From assembly GCA_029931535.1 (NCBI GenBank), contig JAQPZY010001148.1, forward strand, positions 248,001-312,000: a stretch of 64,000 bases of DNA, read 5' to 3'. The stretch is from Margaritifera margaritifera (Eukaryota; Mollusca; Bivalvia; Unionida; Margaritiferidae). The position numbers and the translations under genes were made by a program. Below are positions 1 through 11,727 of the stretch, one piece after another (positions within the stretch are counted from its first letter, which is position 1; each line of letters opens with the position of its first letter). Below the pieces are notes generated by a model, which did not search any database, was not told the DNA's origin, and was given only the letters and a program-made list of their open reading frames with translations.

Positions 1-292
1 TACACCAAATCCTGCAGGAAGGTGTCCAGATTGTTTTTTTTTTTTTTGTTTCTTTTTGTTTTGTTCCTTTGTCGGGGTTTTATATGTTTTCTTTTCTCAC
101 TCCAAGATATATCTGTTTCATAAGTATCACTGTTATATTTTACTGGTGGGCAGCATGAAGACACTGAATATGGTACGGTGATACTTTCAAAATCACAATA
201 AGCAACATACGCAACTTTCAATTTATTCTGATGATTTTTAAATTTGACAACTGAAGTCTCTTGATGGCATGATTTCAGCTATGTTACATACA

Positions 293-620
293 TATTAGAA
301 CAGTCAGTCGTTTGTGTTCTGGTAACTTTTCTGTTGCATTGAAAAAGTTTTTCACATATATATTTTGTTCTTGTAATGTTGTATATCTGTCATGACATCA
401 ATCTGGACAGATCTTTATTCCAAAGTAATGGCGCCTTCCATCTGCATACTTATTAGACTATAGCACAGTCAGTCTTTTATATTCTGATAACTTCTCTGGT
501 GCATTGAAAACGTTTTGCACAGACATATTTGTTCTTGTCATGTTGTCTATCTGTCATGACATCAATCTGGACAGACCTTTATTCCAAAGTAATGGCGCCT
601 TCAATCTGTGTGCTTATTAG
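293..620. repeat. Two-copy direct tandem repeat, about 160 bp per unit
   Basis: Bases 293-450 and 451-620 are two diverged copies of one unit. Both contain the shared strings cagtcagtc, tctgtcatgacatcaatctg and ttattccaaagtaatggcgc in the same order and spacing. No coding sense is apparent. The bases before it (1-292) are AT-rich with a T-rich run near 33-60, and I see no gene there. Confidence 0.85.
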
Positions 621-659
621 GATTGTCTGAATCAAATATGACCAGCATGTCAATCTAAT

Positions 660-1500
660 TTACTTTCTCAGTCTCTCCTTACCGCTCTCTATCGCTTCCA
701 CTGTTTTATGCACATTAACAAATGTATCCAAATTCTTGTACAAATCTACAAATGTTTTCAATTTGTATCGACATCGTTTAAACGAACTTGAATACTTGTT
801 CAACTTGTATTTTGATGGCCTATCTGCATGATTGCTTATTGTGTATTTAGCACCGATTCCACAGCATAAAATAAACATTTGTAATCGGTAATTTTATGTT
901 TTTTACATTAATACTAGGGTGTCTGTTTTTAACTCTAACAGCCGAATCTACATTTTGAGTTCCCAATAAGCGACTCATACATATATATGTGCCATGTTAA
1001 ATATTCAATCCTGTCATGCATCTATTTCATACATTCGCTTATTTCCTGTCCAAATTTGACTTGTAAAATGTCAAATGAACGTTCAATACAATCACGTGTT
1101 TCCTCTCTACTCATAATCTTCTTATGTTTTGTTATGTGGTAAAATTCTGTGTGCTGATTTTTTTTCTTCACTTCTTTAATCTGTTCATAAGTCGGATCTT
1201 TCAATTCAATTTAACTTTTACAGAACCAAATTTTGTAATTTTCCGAAGCATGACTTTCAACAAATATATCTAAATGCCATTGAAACATTCATACAAATCT
1301 CGATTGTTACCACCGTAAAATCTGTTTATTTACATTTTTCTTGAATGAATTTCTAAGTCTGTTCACTGTGATTCTGTTTACATTTTGCTTATCTAAACGT
1401 CTTAATTCTTTTTAGTTGTAATATGTATCGAATGAACCTTCAGCTTTTGTTCGGTTGCTTTGAAATCGGTCAATAAAGCAATGAAATTTGTATCGTCGAT
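660..1500 (-). pseudogene. Decayed unrecognised coding region
   Basis: On the minus strand two open stretches (878-660, 72 codons; 1204-1022, 60 codons) and the sequence upstream to about 1500 read as lysine-, glutamate- and arginine-rich peptide interrupted by stop codons in different frames. The charged, repeat-free composition looks more like old coding sequence than random AT-rich DNA, but I recognise no family and no catalytic motif. It could be part of an old mobile element. The call is tentative and no function is proposed. Confidence 0.25.
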
Positions 1501-1504
1501 TTAT

Positions 1505-2465
1505 TTGCTAGCAACATTTCAATATATATTTCACTGCTAATTTTGTTTTCCTTCATGGACTGCGCAATCAGACTTAATCTGTTTTAATGAGGTTCAATAG
1601 TCCAGGGACTGAAGTGATTTCTTTTGTTTTCACTTAGTAGTACATAAAAAACTCGCCCGCCAAATATATTACTTTTATTGAGTGATAAAGACATTCGACT
1701 CCTGTGCGGTTTTAGAAAACAACTTTTTATACACTCGCTTATCGGATTTATTATCTTTGATCGAGTGGTCCAGAAATCCAACCACGCGTGGATTTATTCT
1801 ATATTTATTGAAGAGTACAAAAATCCGACTCCGATATGGTTAATTGTTTTAAAAATATTGACTTGTCTAGAAATTCCATACCTATCTACTTACAACCCTG
1901 ATTAACATACTGAGCAATTAGTTTTTTTTTTTTTGCAGGCATTTTGTCAATGTCTTACGTTATCAAATTCAATTGCAGTGGGTATATTCTACCGGTTAAC
2001 GATCGCTGAGGAATCACCAAGAATTGCACACAGTTTATTCATTTTATGTTTTTTTATTACTAACCTTATATATACTCGAAAAAACTTTTTAATTTAATCA
2101 AAATAGTTTGCGAGCTATGGGTTCTTTTGTGGCGAAATTGTCCAATTATATAAGTTAAAATGTACAAAATTGTTCCATGGCGACATGTTTTATGAAACTT
2201 AATGATGCAAAGTCAGCAATGAGTCAGGTAAAACTTCTGGCAGCTGGGATAGCTCACTAAAAATAATACGAATAATGCGAAACAAAATGAAGACAACTAG
2301 CACTGATACCGAGAGATGTGGCACTGATGGCGCAGTATATGATTCACTCATTGTCCACCTTTACCATCCGGGACCTGATCCCCAGACATGGCAAGGATAT
2401 ATGTTTCTCTCTTTTCTTTTTTTCTAAACTGTCGGCATACTATGTAAAATTTTTCATCATTTCAG
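1505..2465. other. AT-rich region without a recognisable gene
   Basis: There are short open frames on both strands near 1584-1905, antisense to each other and not protein-like. A T run sits at about 1921-1934. I see no repeat unit, RNA gene or mobile element that I can name. Confidence 0.5.
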
Positions 2466-2655
2466 GTCATAGAAATGAATATCATGTCTGAACCTTCAGC
2501 AAGTACCCCATTGTTATCTCCAGTTTTTTCTAGCGGAAACCTAAGAGGACGTGCCACTATCAACAAAGCCAACAAACGGATTGATGTTCCTACCATATGG
2601 TCTTCTGTGTGTACTCTCAGTATATCGCTGATCCTTATCGTAGTATTATTTTAAA
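2466..2655 (+). CDS. Possible terminal exon of a small tail-anchored-type protein
   Basis: A good splice acceptor (ttttcatcatttcag, ending at 2465) is followed by a frame open from the first base to a TAA at about 2653. Inside are ATG codons at 2475 and 2484. From the first ATG the peptide is about 59 residues: a Ser/Pro/Thr-rich start, a basic middle (GRATINKANKR), then a hydrophobic C-terminal segment of about 13 residues (TLSISLILIVVLF) right before the stop. That layout resembles the end of a tail-anchored or single-pass membrane protein. I do not recognise the family and cannot find the upstream exon, so this may be chance. Confidence 0.25.
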
Positions 2656-2990
2656 AGCTGGCATTTTATAGTGTTCTCAACATGATGTTCTTTTGCATGA
2701 CTGAGCTACACTTTACAAGACTCCATGCGTCCATGACAGTTTGAATATTTAGAGGTAGAGTACTCGTCAATAACTCCCTATTCATCAAATGCAAATCAAT
2801 TGCCTATTGTGTGAAACCTAAGCCCTGGGCCAACCATTTAAAAAAAAACAATACTCAACACCCCACATGATAATAAAAAGAAAGAATTTGATCGCATATC
2901 AAGGTACTTCCACTGCACCTCAACACACTTTCTCAGTCTGATTATCCAATTATTAAATACCATTTTGTATTCACTTTTTGAATGCAGTTC
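2656..2990. other. AT-rich spacer, nothing recognised
   Basis: No open frame, repeat or RNA gene could be supported here. It leads directly into the 3' end of the minus-strand mariner remnant. Confidence 0.5.
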
Positions 2991-2995
2991 ATATA

Positions 2996-4775
2996 CTAAA
3001 AAACTGCATTTCCGACCGCGTGCCCGCTTTTAAATCGTCTGCCCCGCAACGAATCTTTAATAGCGGGATTTAGCCAAAACTCACTTGGAGCTAAATCAAG
3101 CATGTATGAAGGATGTACTAAAGTTTGGATGCTATACTCCTTCAGAAAGTTTGTCACGACGGCATAGTTATGCCCCGGTACGATGTAGGTGGATACATCA
3201 GGCGCCAATACGCAAATGGTGGTTCGGGAGTGTTCCATAACTTTTGGCAACGCTTGGGAGGCATCAAATGTCTAGTGATATTAGCAGAGACAGGATCAGG
3301 TACCTGGACAATCTGGTCTTTTGTATCGAAAAGTAATGCGTATAAAACTCTCTTGACAGTCGTATTACGTTGAGTAATGCGTATACAACTCTCTTGACAG
3401 TCGTATTACGTTGAGTAATGCGTATACAACTCTCTTGACAGTCGTATTACGTTGAGTAATGCGTATACAACTCTCTTGACACTCCTATTACGTTGAGTAA
3501 TGCGTATACAACTCTCTTGACAGTCGTATTACGTTGAGTAATGCGTATACAACTCTCTTGACACTCCTATTACGTTGAGTAATGCGTATACAACTCTCTT
3601 GACAGTCCTATTACGTTGAGTAATGCGTATACAACTCTCTTGACAGTCGTATTACGTTGAGTAATGCGTATACAACTCTCTTGACAGTCCTATTACGTTG
3701 AGTAATGCGTATACAACTCTCTTGAGAGTCCTATTACGTTGAGTAATGCGTATACAACTCTCTTGACAGTCGTATTACGTTGAGTAATGCGTATACAACT
3801 CTCTTGACACTCCTATTACGTTGAGTAATGCGTATAAAACTCTCTTGACAGTCCTATTACGTTGAGTAATGCGTATAAAACTCTCTTGACACTCCTATTA
3901 CGTTGAGTAATGCGTATACAACTCTCTTGACACTCCTATTACGTTGAGTAATGCGTATACAACTCTCTTGACACTCCTATTACGTTGAGTAATGCGTATA
4001 CAACTCTCTTGACACTCCTATTACGTTGAGTAATGCGTATACAACTCTCTTGACACTCCTATTACGTTGAGTAATGCGTATACAACTCTCTTGACAGTCC
4101 TATTACGTTGAGTAATGCGTATACAACTCTCTTGACACTCCTATTACGTTGAGTAATGCGTATACAACTCTCTTGACAGTCCTATTACGTTGAGTAATGC
4201 GTATACAACTCTCTTGACAGTCCTATTACGTTGAGCGATTCGTGTTCACTGCTTGTTTTCTCCGATCCAACTTTGCTATTTTCGCTTTTGTTGTGTTCAT
4301 AAAGTAAACCTTTGTTTCATAACCTGTGACAATCTCCTTCAAAATTTCTCTTGTCGCTATTTTCATATTTGGTGAGAAACTGCTTGGCGATTTCAACCCC
4401 AGTCAGCCGTTAACAAATGCTGCACCCATCTTGCACAAACCAGTCAGAGCTACAGATGATTTTTCGATATATTAAAAACAGCTGACGAATTAATGCCCGT
4501 AATAATAGAAATATCTTCCATTGTGTATTGAATATCTCCATTAACTGTCGCCTTCACGGCATCCACTTCCCACTCACCAATCGCAGACAACAGTCTTCCA
4601 GAACGAGGATCATGTTCCATGGCTTCGCGACAATCATTAAAACCATGAAACCACCTCAGTATTGTAGGTTATAACAGAGAATGACATCCGTAAACTTTAT
4701 CAAAGTCGGCTTTGATATCTTTCAGAGAATATCATAAGAGCATCACGGATTTTACAATATTATCTTTGCCAAGTA
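2996..4775 (-). pseudogene. Mariner-family transposase pseudogene, split by a minisatellite
   Basis: Read on the minus strand. From 4775 down to about 4240 the peptide matches the N-terminal half of mariner transposases: a helix-turn-helix region with ILRWFHGFNDCREAMEHDPR, then a segment ending in the family signature VCARWV followed by HLL. From about 3330 down to 2996 it matches the C-terminal DDE/D half, with HPSYMLDLAPSEFW and a SLRGRRF element. Several frameshifts and stops break it. Between the halves sits a 41 bp tandem array (3333-4235). Functional transposases of this family are about 340-350 residues, so the array accounts for the excess length. The element is dead. Terminal inverted repeats were not identified with confidence. 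Confidence 0.85.
3333..4235. repeat. 41 bp minisatellite, about 22 units
   Basis: The unit begins gtaatgcgtatacaactctc and ends attacgttga, for 41 bp in all. About 22 head-to-tail copies occur. Variants are few and recurrent (cagtcg / cagtcc / cactcc; gtatacaac / gtataaaac), indicating recent amplification and exchange between units. At each unit junction the pentamers ATTAC and GTAAT form a small inverted repeat around GTTGA. The first unit merges with the mariner reading frame on its left, so the array grew out of transposase sequence. Confidence 0.97.
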
Positions 4776-4994
4776 GCAGAATTGTTCTCCTTCTCCGACA
4801 TTTCTAGGTCCCCATCATTTACTATGTTACATCACACGCATATATCTGCAGGTGTTCGGCATGCTGCACGTGCAGCTGCAGATAATTTTATAGAACGTTA
4901 TTTTGTCTATCGATCTGTGTTAAAATGTTTGACAGGTTCAATGAAAGAAAAGTTAGGAAAATATTCAGAACGTTTCAAGTATTCCTCGCACATA

Positions 4995-5339
4995 CGGTAA
5001 TCCTCGGCCTGCAGTGTGTCACATTACCTTGAGCGTACTATTAGTCATCTCTTTATCAAGCGAAAACAGACACGTACCTTAGTCTAGTTAGATTTATAAC
5101 TGAAATAATCAACTTATATACAATTTATGGTGCTGTTATTAATGACATCATATTACTAACTCAGCACCAAAATAGGCGAGGATGCCGCCATTACAGATGA
5201 AGCTACAATAAATACTGACGAAGTTGCCCCCAACACTACCACTGTCAAATACTCGCGTATATTCACATTTGTGGCCTCATAAACAGATGACTACTAGTAC
5301 GCTTAAGGTAATGCGATACGCTGTATGCTGGGAATACCG
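4995..5339. mobile_element. MITE-like element with long terminal inverted repeats
   Basis: The left end (4995 to about 5065) and the reverse complement of the right end (about 5275 to 5339) match over some 60-65 bp with mismatches. The best block reads cattaccttgagcgtactat on the left and cattaccttaagcgtactag on the reversed right. The interior (about 210 bp) has no coding capacity. This structure fits a short non-autonomous DNA transposon. I could not settle the target duplication, so the superfamily is unassigned. Confidence 0.7.
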
Positions 5340-5484
5340 GATGTACATGGTTTTGGTAAGTTAACAATAATAATTTTTGACGATTTAAATTTACTGAAGA
5401 CTATAACTTAATCTATTAAATATAGCGTTGACCTATTTACTGAAACTATTGACTAAAGCTATCAATCACTGAATTCTTTGCAAA

Positions 5485-5536
<52 letters not shown>

Positions 5537-5785
5537 TATACATGGATAGGTACATAATTTATTCATATAGCTGTTACTCAATTGTAGACATGTATAACGT
5601 ATTTACCTGTCTCTTTATAACTGTATGCTTATAATTTTGTGTTCAATAACCTCTATCGCCTAGGTTTTATTATATGAAATTTTATGACTGATATATGCAC
5701 TAAATAATAAAGTTGTTATTCTGACGACAAAGCCTACATACATGAGCTTTTACTATGCGATTGTAGTTCGAAATTATTGATTATA
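5340..5785. other. AT-rich spacer with a (TA)n microsatellite
   Basis: It holds a TA dinucleotide run at about 5488-5531 and otherwise non-repetitive AT-rich sequence. No gene seen. Confidence 0.6.
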
Positions 5786-6810
5786 TCTTGGTTTAATGAC
5801 TGGAGGATATCTTGGTTTAATGACTGGAGGATATAGGGGCATCTTTCTGGTTCCAGGAAAAAAAATGCTCTTCAGTTACACTGGGAACGCTAAAGAAAAA
5901 CTTTAGGTTATGGTATGAGTTTGTATCATTCGGACCATATGTGGTTTTTAAACAGAATCTGGAGGACACGTGGTCTTTTTAAAGACGATTCCAGGATCAG
6001 TAGTGTAGAGTTTTTAAAACACTAAATTGAAGTAGCGTAGGGTAGGTGTCCTAGTGGGTTTTTAAATTTTTAAATTTATTTATTTATTTATTTTTTTATT
6101 TATTTATTTTTGTTTTAATTTTGGAGGGTTCGTGGTGTTATACAAAAATTGTAAGGTATGTGTTTTTCCTAATTTTCTTTTATCGTATTTAGTATTGGTG
6201 TTTGAAAAAATGAAAAGGAGGTGAAGGTGGCAGCCTAGGATTTTTCCCAATAAATTTTGGATGATAGGAGGGTGGGTGTCATTACAAAAAAAATGAGGAT
6301 TGATGGTTTTAAAAAATGGAGGGCTGGTGATCTGGGGGTTTTGTGATAGAATTTGGAACAGATTAGGTTAGATGGCCCGGTAGATTTCCCTTTTTTTTTT
6401 GCCAGGGTTGGTGGTTTAATATAAATATCGGAGTGTATGTAGTTTTCTTAATTTTCTTTCATCATGTATAGTGCTGGTATTTAAGCAAATAAATATGAGA
6501 GGGGGTGGAGACATAGGAAGCTTCCCAATACAATTTGGATGATAAAAGGGTGTGTGTCTTAAAATAAATTGGACTGTTGGTGTTTTCTTTAAAAATATTG
6601 GAGGTTTGGTGCGTCTTTGCTTTTAATTTGGAGGGTACGTGTTCTCTGGTTTTTCAAAAAAGTTAAGAGGCTAGGAATTTTGGTGGTCTTTTTCTCAAAT
6701 TGGAGGATTGGTGCTTTTTAAAAACAAAATTGGTGGGCTGGTGACGTCCGTTTTTTGTTTTATTTTTTGGACAAAATTTGGAGGATAGAAGTGTGATTGG
6801 CCTAGGGTAT

Positions 6811-6847
<37 letters not shown>

Positions 6848-6900
6848 AGGATGTGAAGCTAGAGTGTTTTTTTCTTAAATTTAAATTTGTGTGGTGACCC
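5786..6900. repeat. Degenerate G/T-rich repeat field
   Basis: The plus strand is poor in C and made of loosely repeated blocks with ttggagg, ggtgggtgtc, ttttaaa and similar strings, spaced tens of bases apart. It opens with a clean 24 bp duplication (atcttggtttaatgactgga at about 5786 and 5810). A run of about 30 A occupies 6814-6843. This looks like an old, heavily diverged tandem array. Strand asymmetry is marked. No coding sense. Confidence 0.55.
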
Positions 6901-7283
6901 AGGAAAATATACGACCAATTTCTTTTTCTATGGTGTGTGCGTGTTTGTGTGTGGTTTGGAGGAGGGGATGAGTATGTGTTGGTTTAAAGAAAGATAAAAT
7001 AGGATAAGAGGGTGGGTATCCCAGTGGTATGTTTTATACAACTACTAATTTGTTCCTGTTATTGTCTGACTTTCTGACCAAATTCTAATTCTTTCACATT
7101 TTGTGGGCAAGATGATAAGGTAGGTCTTCGTAGTCCTAAAGTATGACTTGCCTAGGTGCATATTTCTTGAGTGTGAAAATTCCATTTTAGATCGCTAGTA
7201 ATTGTGACACCTAACTATTTTATTTGGTTGAGATTTTCTACAGAAATTCTTTCCAAGGATAATGACATACTACTTTAATTACC

Positions 7284-8019
7284 TTTGTCATGCTATTTGC
7301 ATTTTATTGCCTTTTTTTTAGGTTGGAATCACATACCCTATTTGTCATGCTATTTGCATTATATTGCATTAATTTAGGTTGGAATCACATACCCTATTTG
7401 TCATGCTATTTGCATTTTATTGCATTTTTTTAGGTTGGAATCACATACCCTATTTGTCATGCTATTTGCATTATATTGCATTATTTTAGGTTGGAATCAC
7501 ATACCCTATTTGTCATGCTATTTGCATTATATTGCATTATTTTAGGTTGGAATCACATACCCTATTTGTCATGCTATTTGTATTATATTGCATTGTTTTA
7601 GGTTGGAATCACTTACCCTATTTGTCATGCTATTTGCATTTTATTGCATTTTTTTTAGGTTGGAATCACATACCCTATTTGTCATGCTATTTGCATTATA
7701 TTGCATTAATTTAGGTTGGAATCACATACCCTATTTGTCATGCTATTTGCATTATATTGCATTATTTTAGGTTGGAATCACTTACCCTATTTGTCATGCT
7801 ATTTGTATTATATTGCATTGTTTTAGGTTGGAATCACTTACCCTATTTGTCATGCTATTTGCATTTTATTGCATTTTTTTAAGGTTGGAATCACATACCC
7901 TATTTATCATGCTATTTGCATTATATTGCATTAATTTAGGTTGGAATCACTTACCCTTTTTGTCATGCTATTTGTATTATATTGCATTGTTTTAGGTTGG
8001 AATCACATACTCTATTTGT
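7284..8019. repeat. 56 bp minisatellite, about 13 units
   Basis: The unit starts taggttggaatcacatac and contains cctatttgtcatgctatttg and a run of the form attRtattgcattNttt, 56 bp in total. Thirteen near-identical copies lie head to tail. Differences are confined to a few positions (catac/cttac, gcatt/gtatt, T-run length). Because 56 is not a multiple of 3, the array gives short periodic open frames of about 60 codons, which are artefacts. Confidence 0.95.
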
Positions 8020-8439
8020 GTGCCTATTCAAAATCAAAATTTAATTACAAATATAAAATAATTCAGCTGTACATGTGTTTTTAATTATTATTTAAAATGA
8101 TAGCAAAAATTACATCTCAAACTGATAGCAAACTAACATAAACCCTTCTTACTCCAAAACGCCTGGCTTACAGTGTAGATTAATACAAGTATATGGTTCA
8201 AGAAAAAGATTCCCAGCAGAAACAGGATTTTGTAAGTTGATATTTTTTCACTTGCGAAAAAAGTGAAAGTAGTAAAAAAAAGAGCCCTGATATTTGTGGA
8301 TTTTGGACCATCTGTTATGCTAAGCTGGTAAGATTCTGTAGCAGTAAGATTCCACAGTGGTCAAAATATGGATACCCTATATACCTTAACGTTTTGTTAT
8401 CTTGGTATGTCCATTTCCGTGTCATTTTAAAATACAGAC

Positions 8440-8715
8440 GTGTGCATTACTCATATCTTAAGTCTGCACGTTGAAAAATACAATACTGGAGTTGAAGCAG
8501 GCACAGTTATCATCTTGGGACCTGATCTTGATATACTTGCTGACCTCATTATTTTATCATACAGTAATGTTTTGTTTCTAATCCCACCTCCCCAATTCAT
8601 TATTTTCTTGGTAAATGTGATTGACATGGTACTTCTCTGCACGTTAGTTATAGATGGTCTAAATAACTGGGTACATCATGCTGAAATTGTGGGGCACCTT
8701 AAAGATAAGATTTAA
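8440..8715 (+). CDS. Hypothetical open frame with hydrophobic segments
   Basis: A 91-codon frame starting at a non-ATG codon and ending at TAA. The middle contains two hydrophobic stretches (residues about 35-50 and 53-68), and the end is charged (VHHAEIVGHLKDKI). I recognise no family, splice sites are not convincing, and it could be an old exon or chance. No function is suggested. Confidence 0.15.
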   Translation: MCITHILSLHVEKYNTGVEAGTVIILGPDLDILADLIILSYSNVLFLIPPPQFIIFLVNVIDMVLLCTLVIDGLNNWVHHAEIVGHLKDKI

Positions 8716-9456
8716 GCTATTCAGAGTTTCGTCCTCGTAGTATCATCTTTATTCTGTACAAAAGTAGCTATAATACCTTAAACAATCTTACATCAACATA
8801 TACTGTTATGTTAGACTTGTGTGTATATCTAATCAATTTATTTTTTCTTTGCACAGTTTTACACAGTAACATAAAAAGTATCGTCAAATCAAGTCCAAAT
8901 GGCCATTTTTTAATGTCCTTAGAATGAATATCTGATGGTTTGCATTTTTTTCAAATGCAAGAAATTTACCCAAGACTAATTTCAAATTGTATTGTCTCTG
9001 TGTAACATATCTTTGTTTAACTGTAATTAATTCTTGCATAGTTATGATACCTATCTTGACTACAATGATAAATTAACGTGAAAAGTTCAGTAATAATTTC
9101 TAGAGAAACAAAATTAATTCATTTATCTAAAATCTCAACTTTTGAGGATATTTTACCTTGGGATAATAATAAAAAGTAAGTGCATATAAGTGTTAACATT
9201 TTAATTTGAGCATTAGGTACCGTGAAAATAGGACGTCTTGGGCTGTATAGACGCTATGATAAGGCATGCTGTTGATAGGCTGTCTGTATTGTAGCCACAT
9301 GTAAAAAAAATCTTAATATTTATATATAAAACTTGCAATAAACGTTTGACAAGTAAAAGAACTAGGCATATTAAAAGTAAATTATAATGAATGCATGAAG
9401 ATTTATGAGAAAATAAGTTCGCATACATCATTCGCGGAAGCACGTGACACAGTATG

Positions 9457-9532
<76 letters not shown>
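8716..9532. other. AT-rich spacer ending in a (TA)n microsatellite
   Basis: No gene is supported in 8716-9460. The 76-codon minus-strand frame at 9213-9443 has no recognisable motif. A TA microsatellite of about 70 bp runs from 9463 to 9532. Confidence 0.6.
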
Positions 9533-9535
<3 letters not shown>

Positions 9536-10151
9536 CTTACGTGTGTTAAGCTAGCAAGCGGTCAGGTTATTTAACTTTGGGCTCTTTCTATGGGCTGATG
9601 TAATGCTCGACAGGATAGTGGACAGACAGCCTTCGTCTTATTACTTCTGGGTCAATATTTGCAGGGACAACACGCAGAGCTAATCGGAACATTTTACAGA
9701 GTATCAGTAAACAATGGGAGATAACTCGAATTAAAACTTTCGATTCGATTCAACATTGGAAAATGGTAAATGACATTAATTCCCGGGTCCATTTCTGTCA
9801 TGATTTTGCTTGAATTTAACTATTTTATATTTGGCAGTCGATATACAGATTTATTTCATCAATATGTAACTATTATTGATAAGATTCTTGCACTCAAATT
9901 CTACCTAGGATGTTCCGTTTACCCTTTAAATGAAAATCAATATGATACCTGCTACAGTCCTACCCACTTATATCGACATCACTTATGTCGACAAGCCGCC
10001 TATGTCGACAAAAAAGCAAAGTCCCGGTCCCTTGGTCTACTATTACTACCAAACTTGTCATGCTTATGTCGACGTCGAGATAAAAAAATAAACGTACATG
10101 TCGACAGAAGCCCTTGGTCCCAGCTTGAACAAATCCTTTGTTTTCTAATCA

Positions 10152-10288
10152 TTTATGTCGACAAGCTGCCAGTTCCGACCCATACTTTGTTTAACAATTA
10201 GTTGATCTTGCCGCCGGGTCATTTATGTCGACAAGCGGCCAGTTCCGACCTGTACTTTGTTCAACAATTAGTTGATCTTGCCGCCAGT
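10152..10288. repeat. Tandem duplication of about 70 bp inside the Tigger-like element
   Basis: Two adjacent copies start at tttatgtcgacaag (10152 and 10222) and share agttccgacc and caattagttgatcttgccgc. It duplicates one of the subterminal TATGTCGACA sites together with its flank. Confidence 0.9.
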
Positions 10289-10569
10289 CTTTACTGTCTC
10301 GGTGGATTAAAAAACAGGCTTTTGTTTGGTCCTATAAAGTTGGCCTCTCGCGGCGACTTAAATGACACATGTACCCTTCATCAACGCAAGCCGGTTACAA
10401 TGTTCAATAAAAACAATCCACCCTTCATTTAAAAAAAAAAAAATCATCACCAAACTTGAATAAAAAGCAATGAAATCTGATCGATTGTTGCATTTTCCAA
10501 AGTGATCGGTGATTAAAACAAGTTTATTGTGCTGTGAAAGTTTCCTTTTTAACTTTATTTATGTTTACG

Positions 10570-10821
10570 ATGGCTACCAACGGCAGTGTAAAACGCAGAT
10601 TAAATTTACAGTCTCTGGAAACTAAATGTCTGGCTGTTAAGGAAGTTGAAGGTGGGGCATTTCGCAAAGATATCTGTGAAAACTTTTCACTTAAACACAA
10701 CACCCTGTCAGGATGGATGATAAACCAAAAAGTTGTTCTCCACCTTAACACTGGTGGTGGACCAAAAAAAAAAAAAAAAAAAAAAAAAGGAGGAGAACAA
10801 CTTATTGGTCTAGGTGGATGA
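10570..10821 (+). pseudogene. Truncated Tigger/pogo transposase (CENP-B-type N-terminal HTH)
   Basis: From the ATG at 10570 the peptide reads a CENP-B N-terminal (psq-type) helix-turn-helix: KRRLNLQSLETKCLAVKEVE, then FRKDICENFSLKHNTLSGWM. This is the DNA-binding domain that recognises the transposon ends. After about 65 residues the frame enters a run of about 24 A (10764-10787), giving poly-lysine and then a stop. The second HTH and the DDE catalytic domain are missing. The A run may reflect slippage or an internal deletion. Confidence is high for the domain and low for any activity. Confidence 0.8.
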
Positions 10822-11649
10822 AAGCTGCCGAGTCTATAAAGAAAGGCCACGATGAAGGTAAATTAATCATATCAGCCGCATATCTCTTGTTCAATTTTAT
10901 GTACTTTTCACGATGACTTCCGTAAATAAATACATGTTATCATTTCCCTGTGAATAGCCCCCATCCCCTTGGTAGCCTCAGTAAGATGGAATATTGTTTC
11001 AGGCTGACCAAAATCTAGGCCAATTTAAGTACATGTACATGTACTTTGTAGCATGAAAATAACAACTATGCAACAATGATTATCGTAGTGAATTGTGAAG
11101 ACATTAGATCAAATGAGGACAACCATTTTTGTATACATGTATTTCCCATCAGGATGGGACCGATGAATACATTGTCTAACATGAGACCCGAACACGAATT
11201 CATGGATTTTTCATATATATGCACTTAATGCATTGTGGATTTTATTACAAAGGTAACCAAAATGTAATTTGTCAATATAGACGTGTATTTCACGCTGGTT
11301 TTGTCTTCATGTACTCAAAATTTCCATTGTTTTCTCAAAGTGTAAATCCGGCTTACTGACGACAGGTCACCCCCCCCCCACCCCCCAACACTTATCTCGA
11401 CATCCGCTTATGTCGACAAAATTTCCTCGGGCCCGAGGATGTCGACATAAACGGGTAGGACTGTACTTATTATATCTGCACTTTTGCAGACATATTGTAA
11501 TTGATCATGTCCATCCGTCCCTCCGTCTGTGTGTCTCTGCGTATGTTGGTCGATTCGTCTGCCCGTCTGTCGCTTTGTTCTTCTTTTAACCTGAACTCTT
11601 TCTATGTCGATTGAATAAGGGTGATCATATTCGGAATCGTGTTTCTTAA

Positions 11650-11727
<78 letters not shown>
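11650..11727. repeat. (TA)n microsatellite
   Basis: An almost perfect AT dinucleotide run of about 77 bp between the Tigger-like element and the large minisatellite. Confidence 0.97.

Larger units (their letters stand above)
9955..11463 (+). mobile_element. Tigger/pogo-like DNA transposon, 1.5 kb, defective
   Basis: The left end CAGTCCTACCC and the right end, whose reverse complement also begins CAGTCCTACCC, form terminal inverted repeats of about 25 bp (left acttatatcgacat, right gtttatgtcgacat after the common 11 bp). TA flanks both ends (9953-9954 and 11464-11465), the target duplication typical of Tc1/mariner/pogo elements. The interior holds a CENP-B-like transposase start at 10570. The palindrome-bearing motif TATGTCGACA occurs about seven times in the left 280 bp and three times at the right end. 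With only about 1.5 kb and a broken gene it cannot move by itself. Confidence 0.88.

Noticed and set aside
3125..3373. 82-codon plus-strand frame
   Set aside because: Antisense shadow of the mariner transposase C-terminal half.
3333..4235. ttgaca and tattac words in every unit, like bacterial -35 and -10 boxes
   Set aside because: The setting is an animal genome and the words are a fixed part of a minisatellite unit.
7532..7995. Three 60-codon frames with LFVMLF / GWNH repeats
   Set aside because: Products of the 56 bp minisatellite in successive frames.
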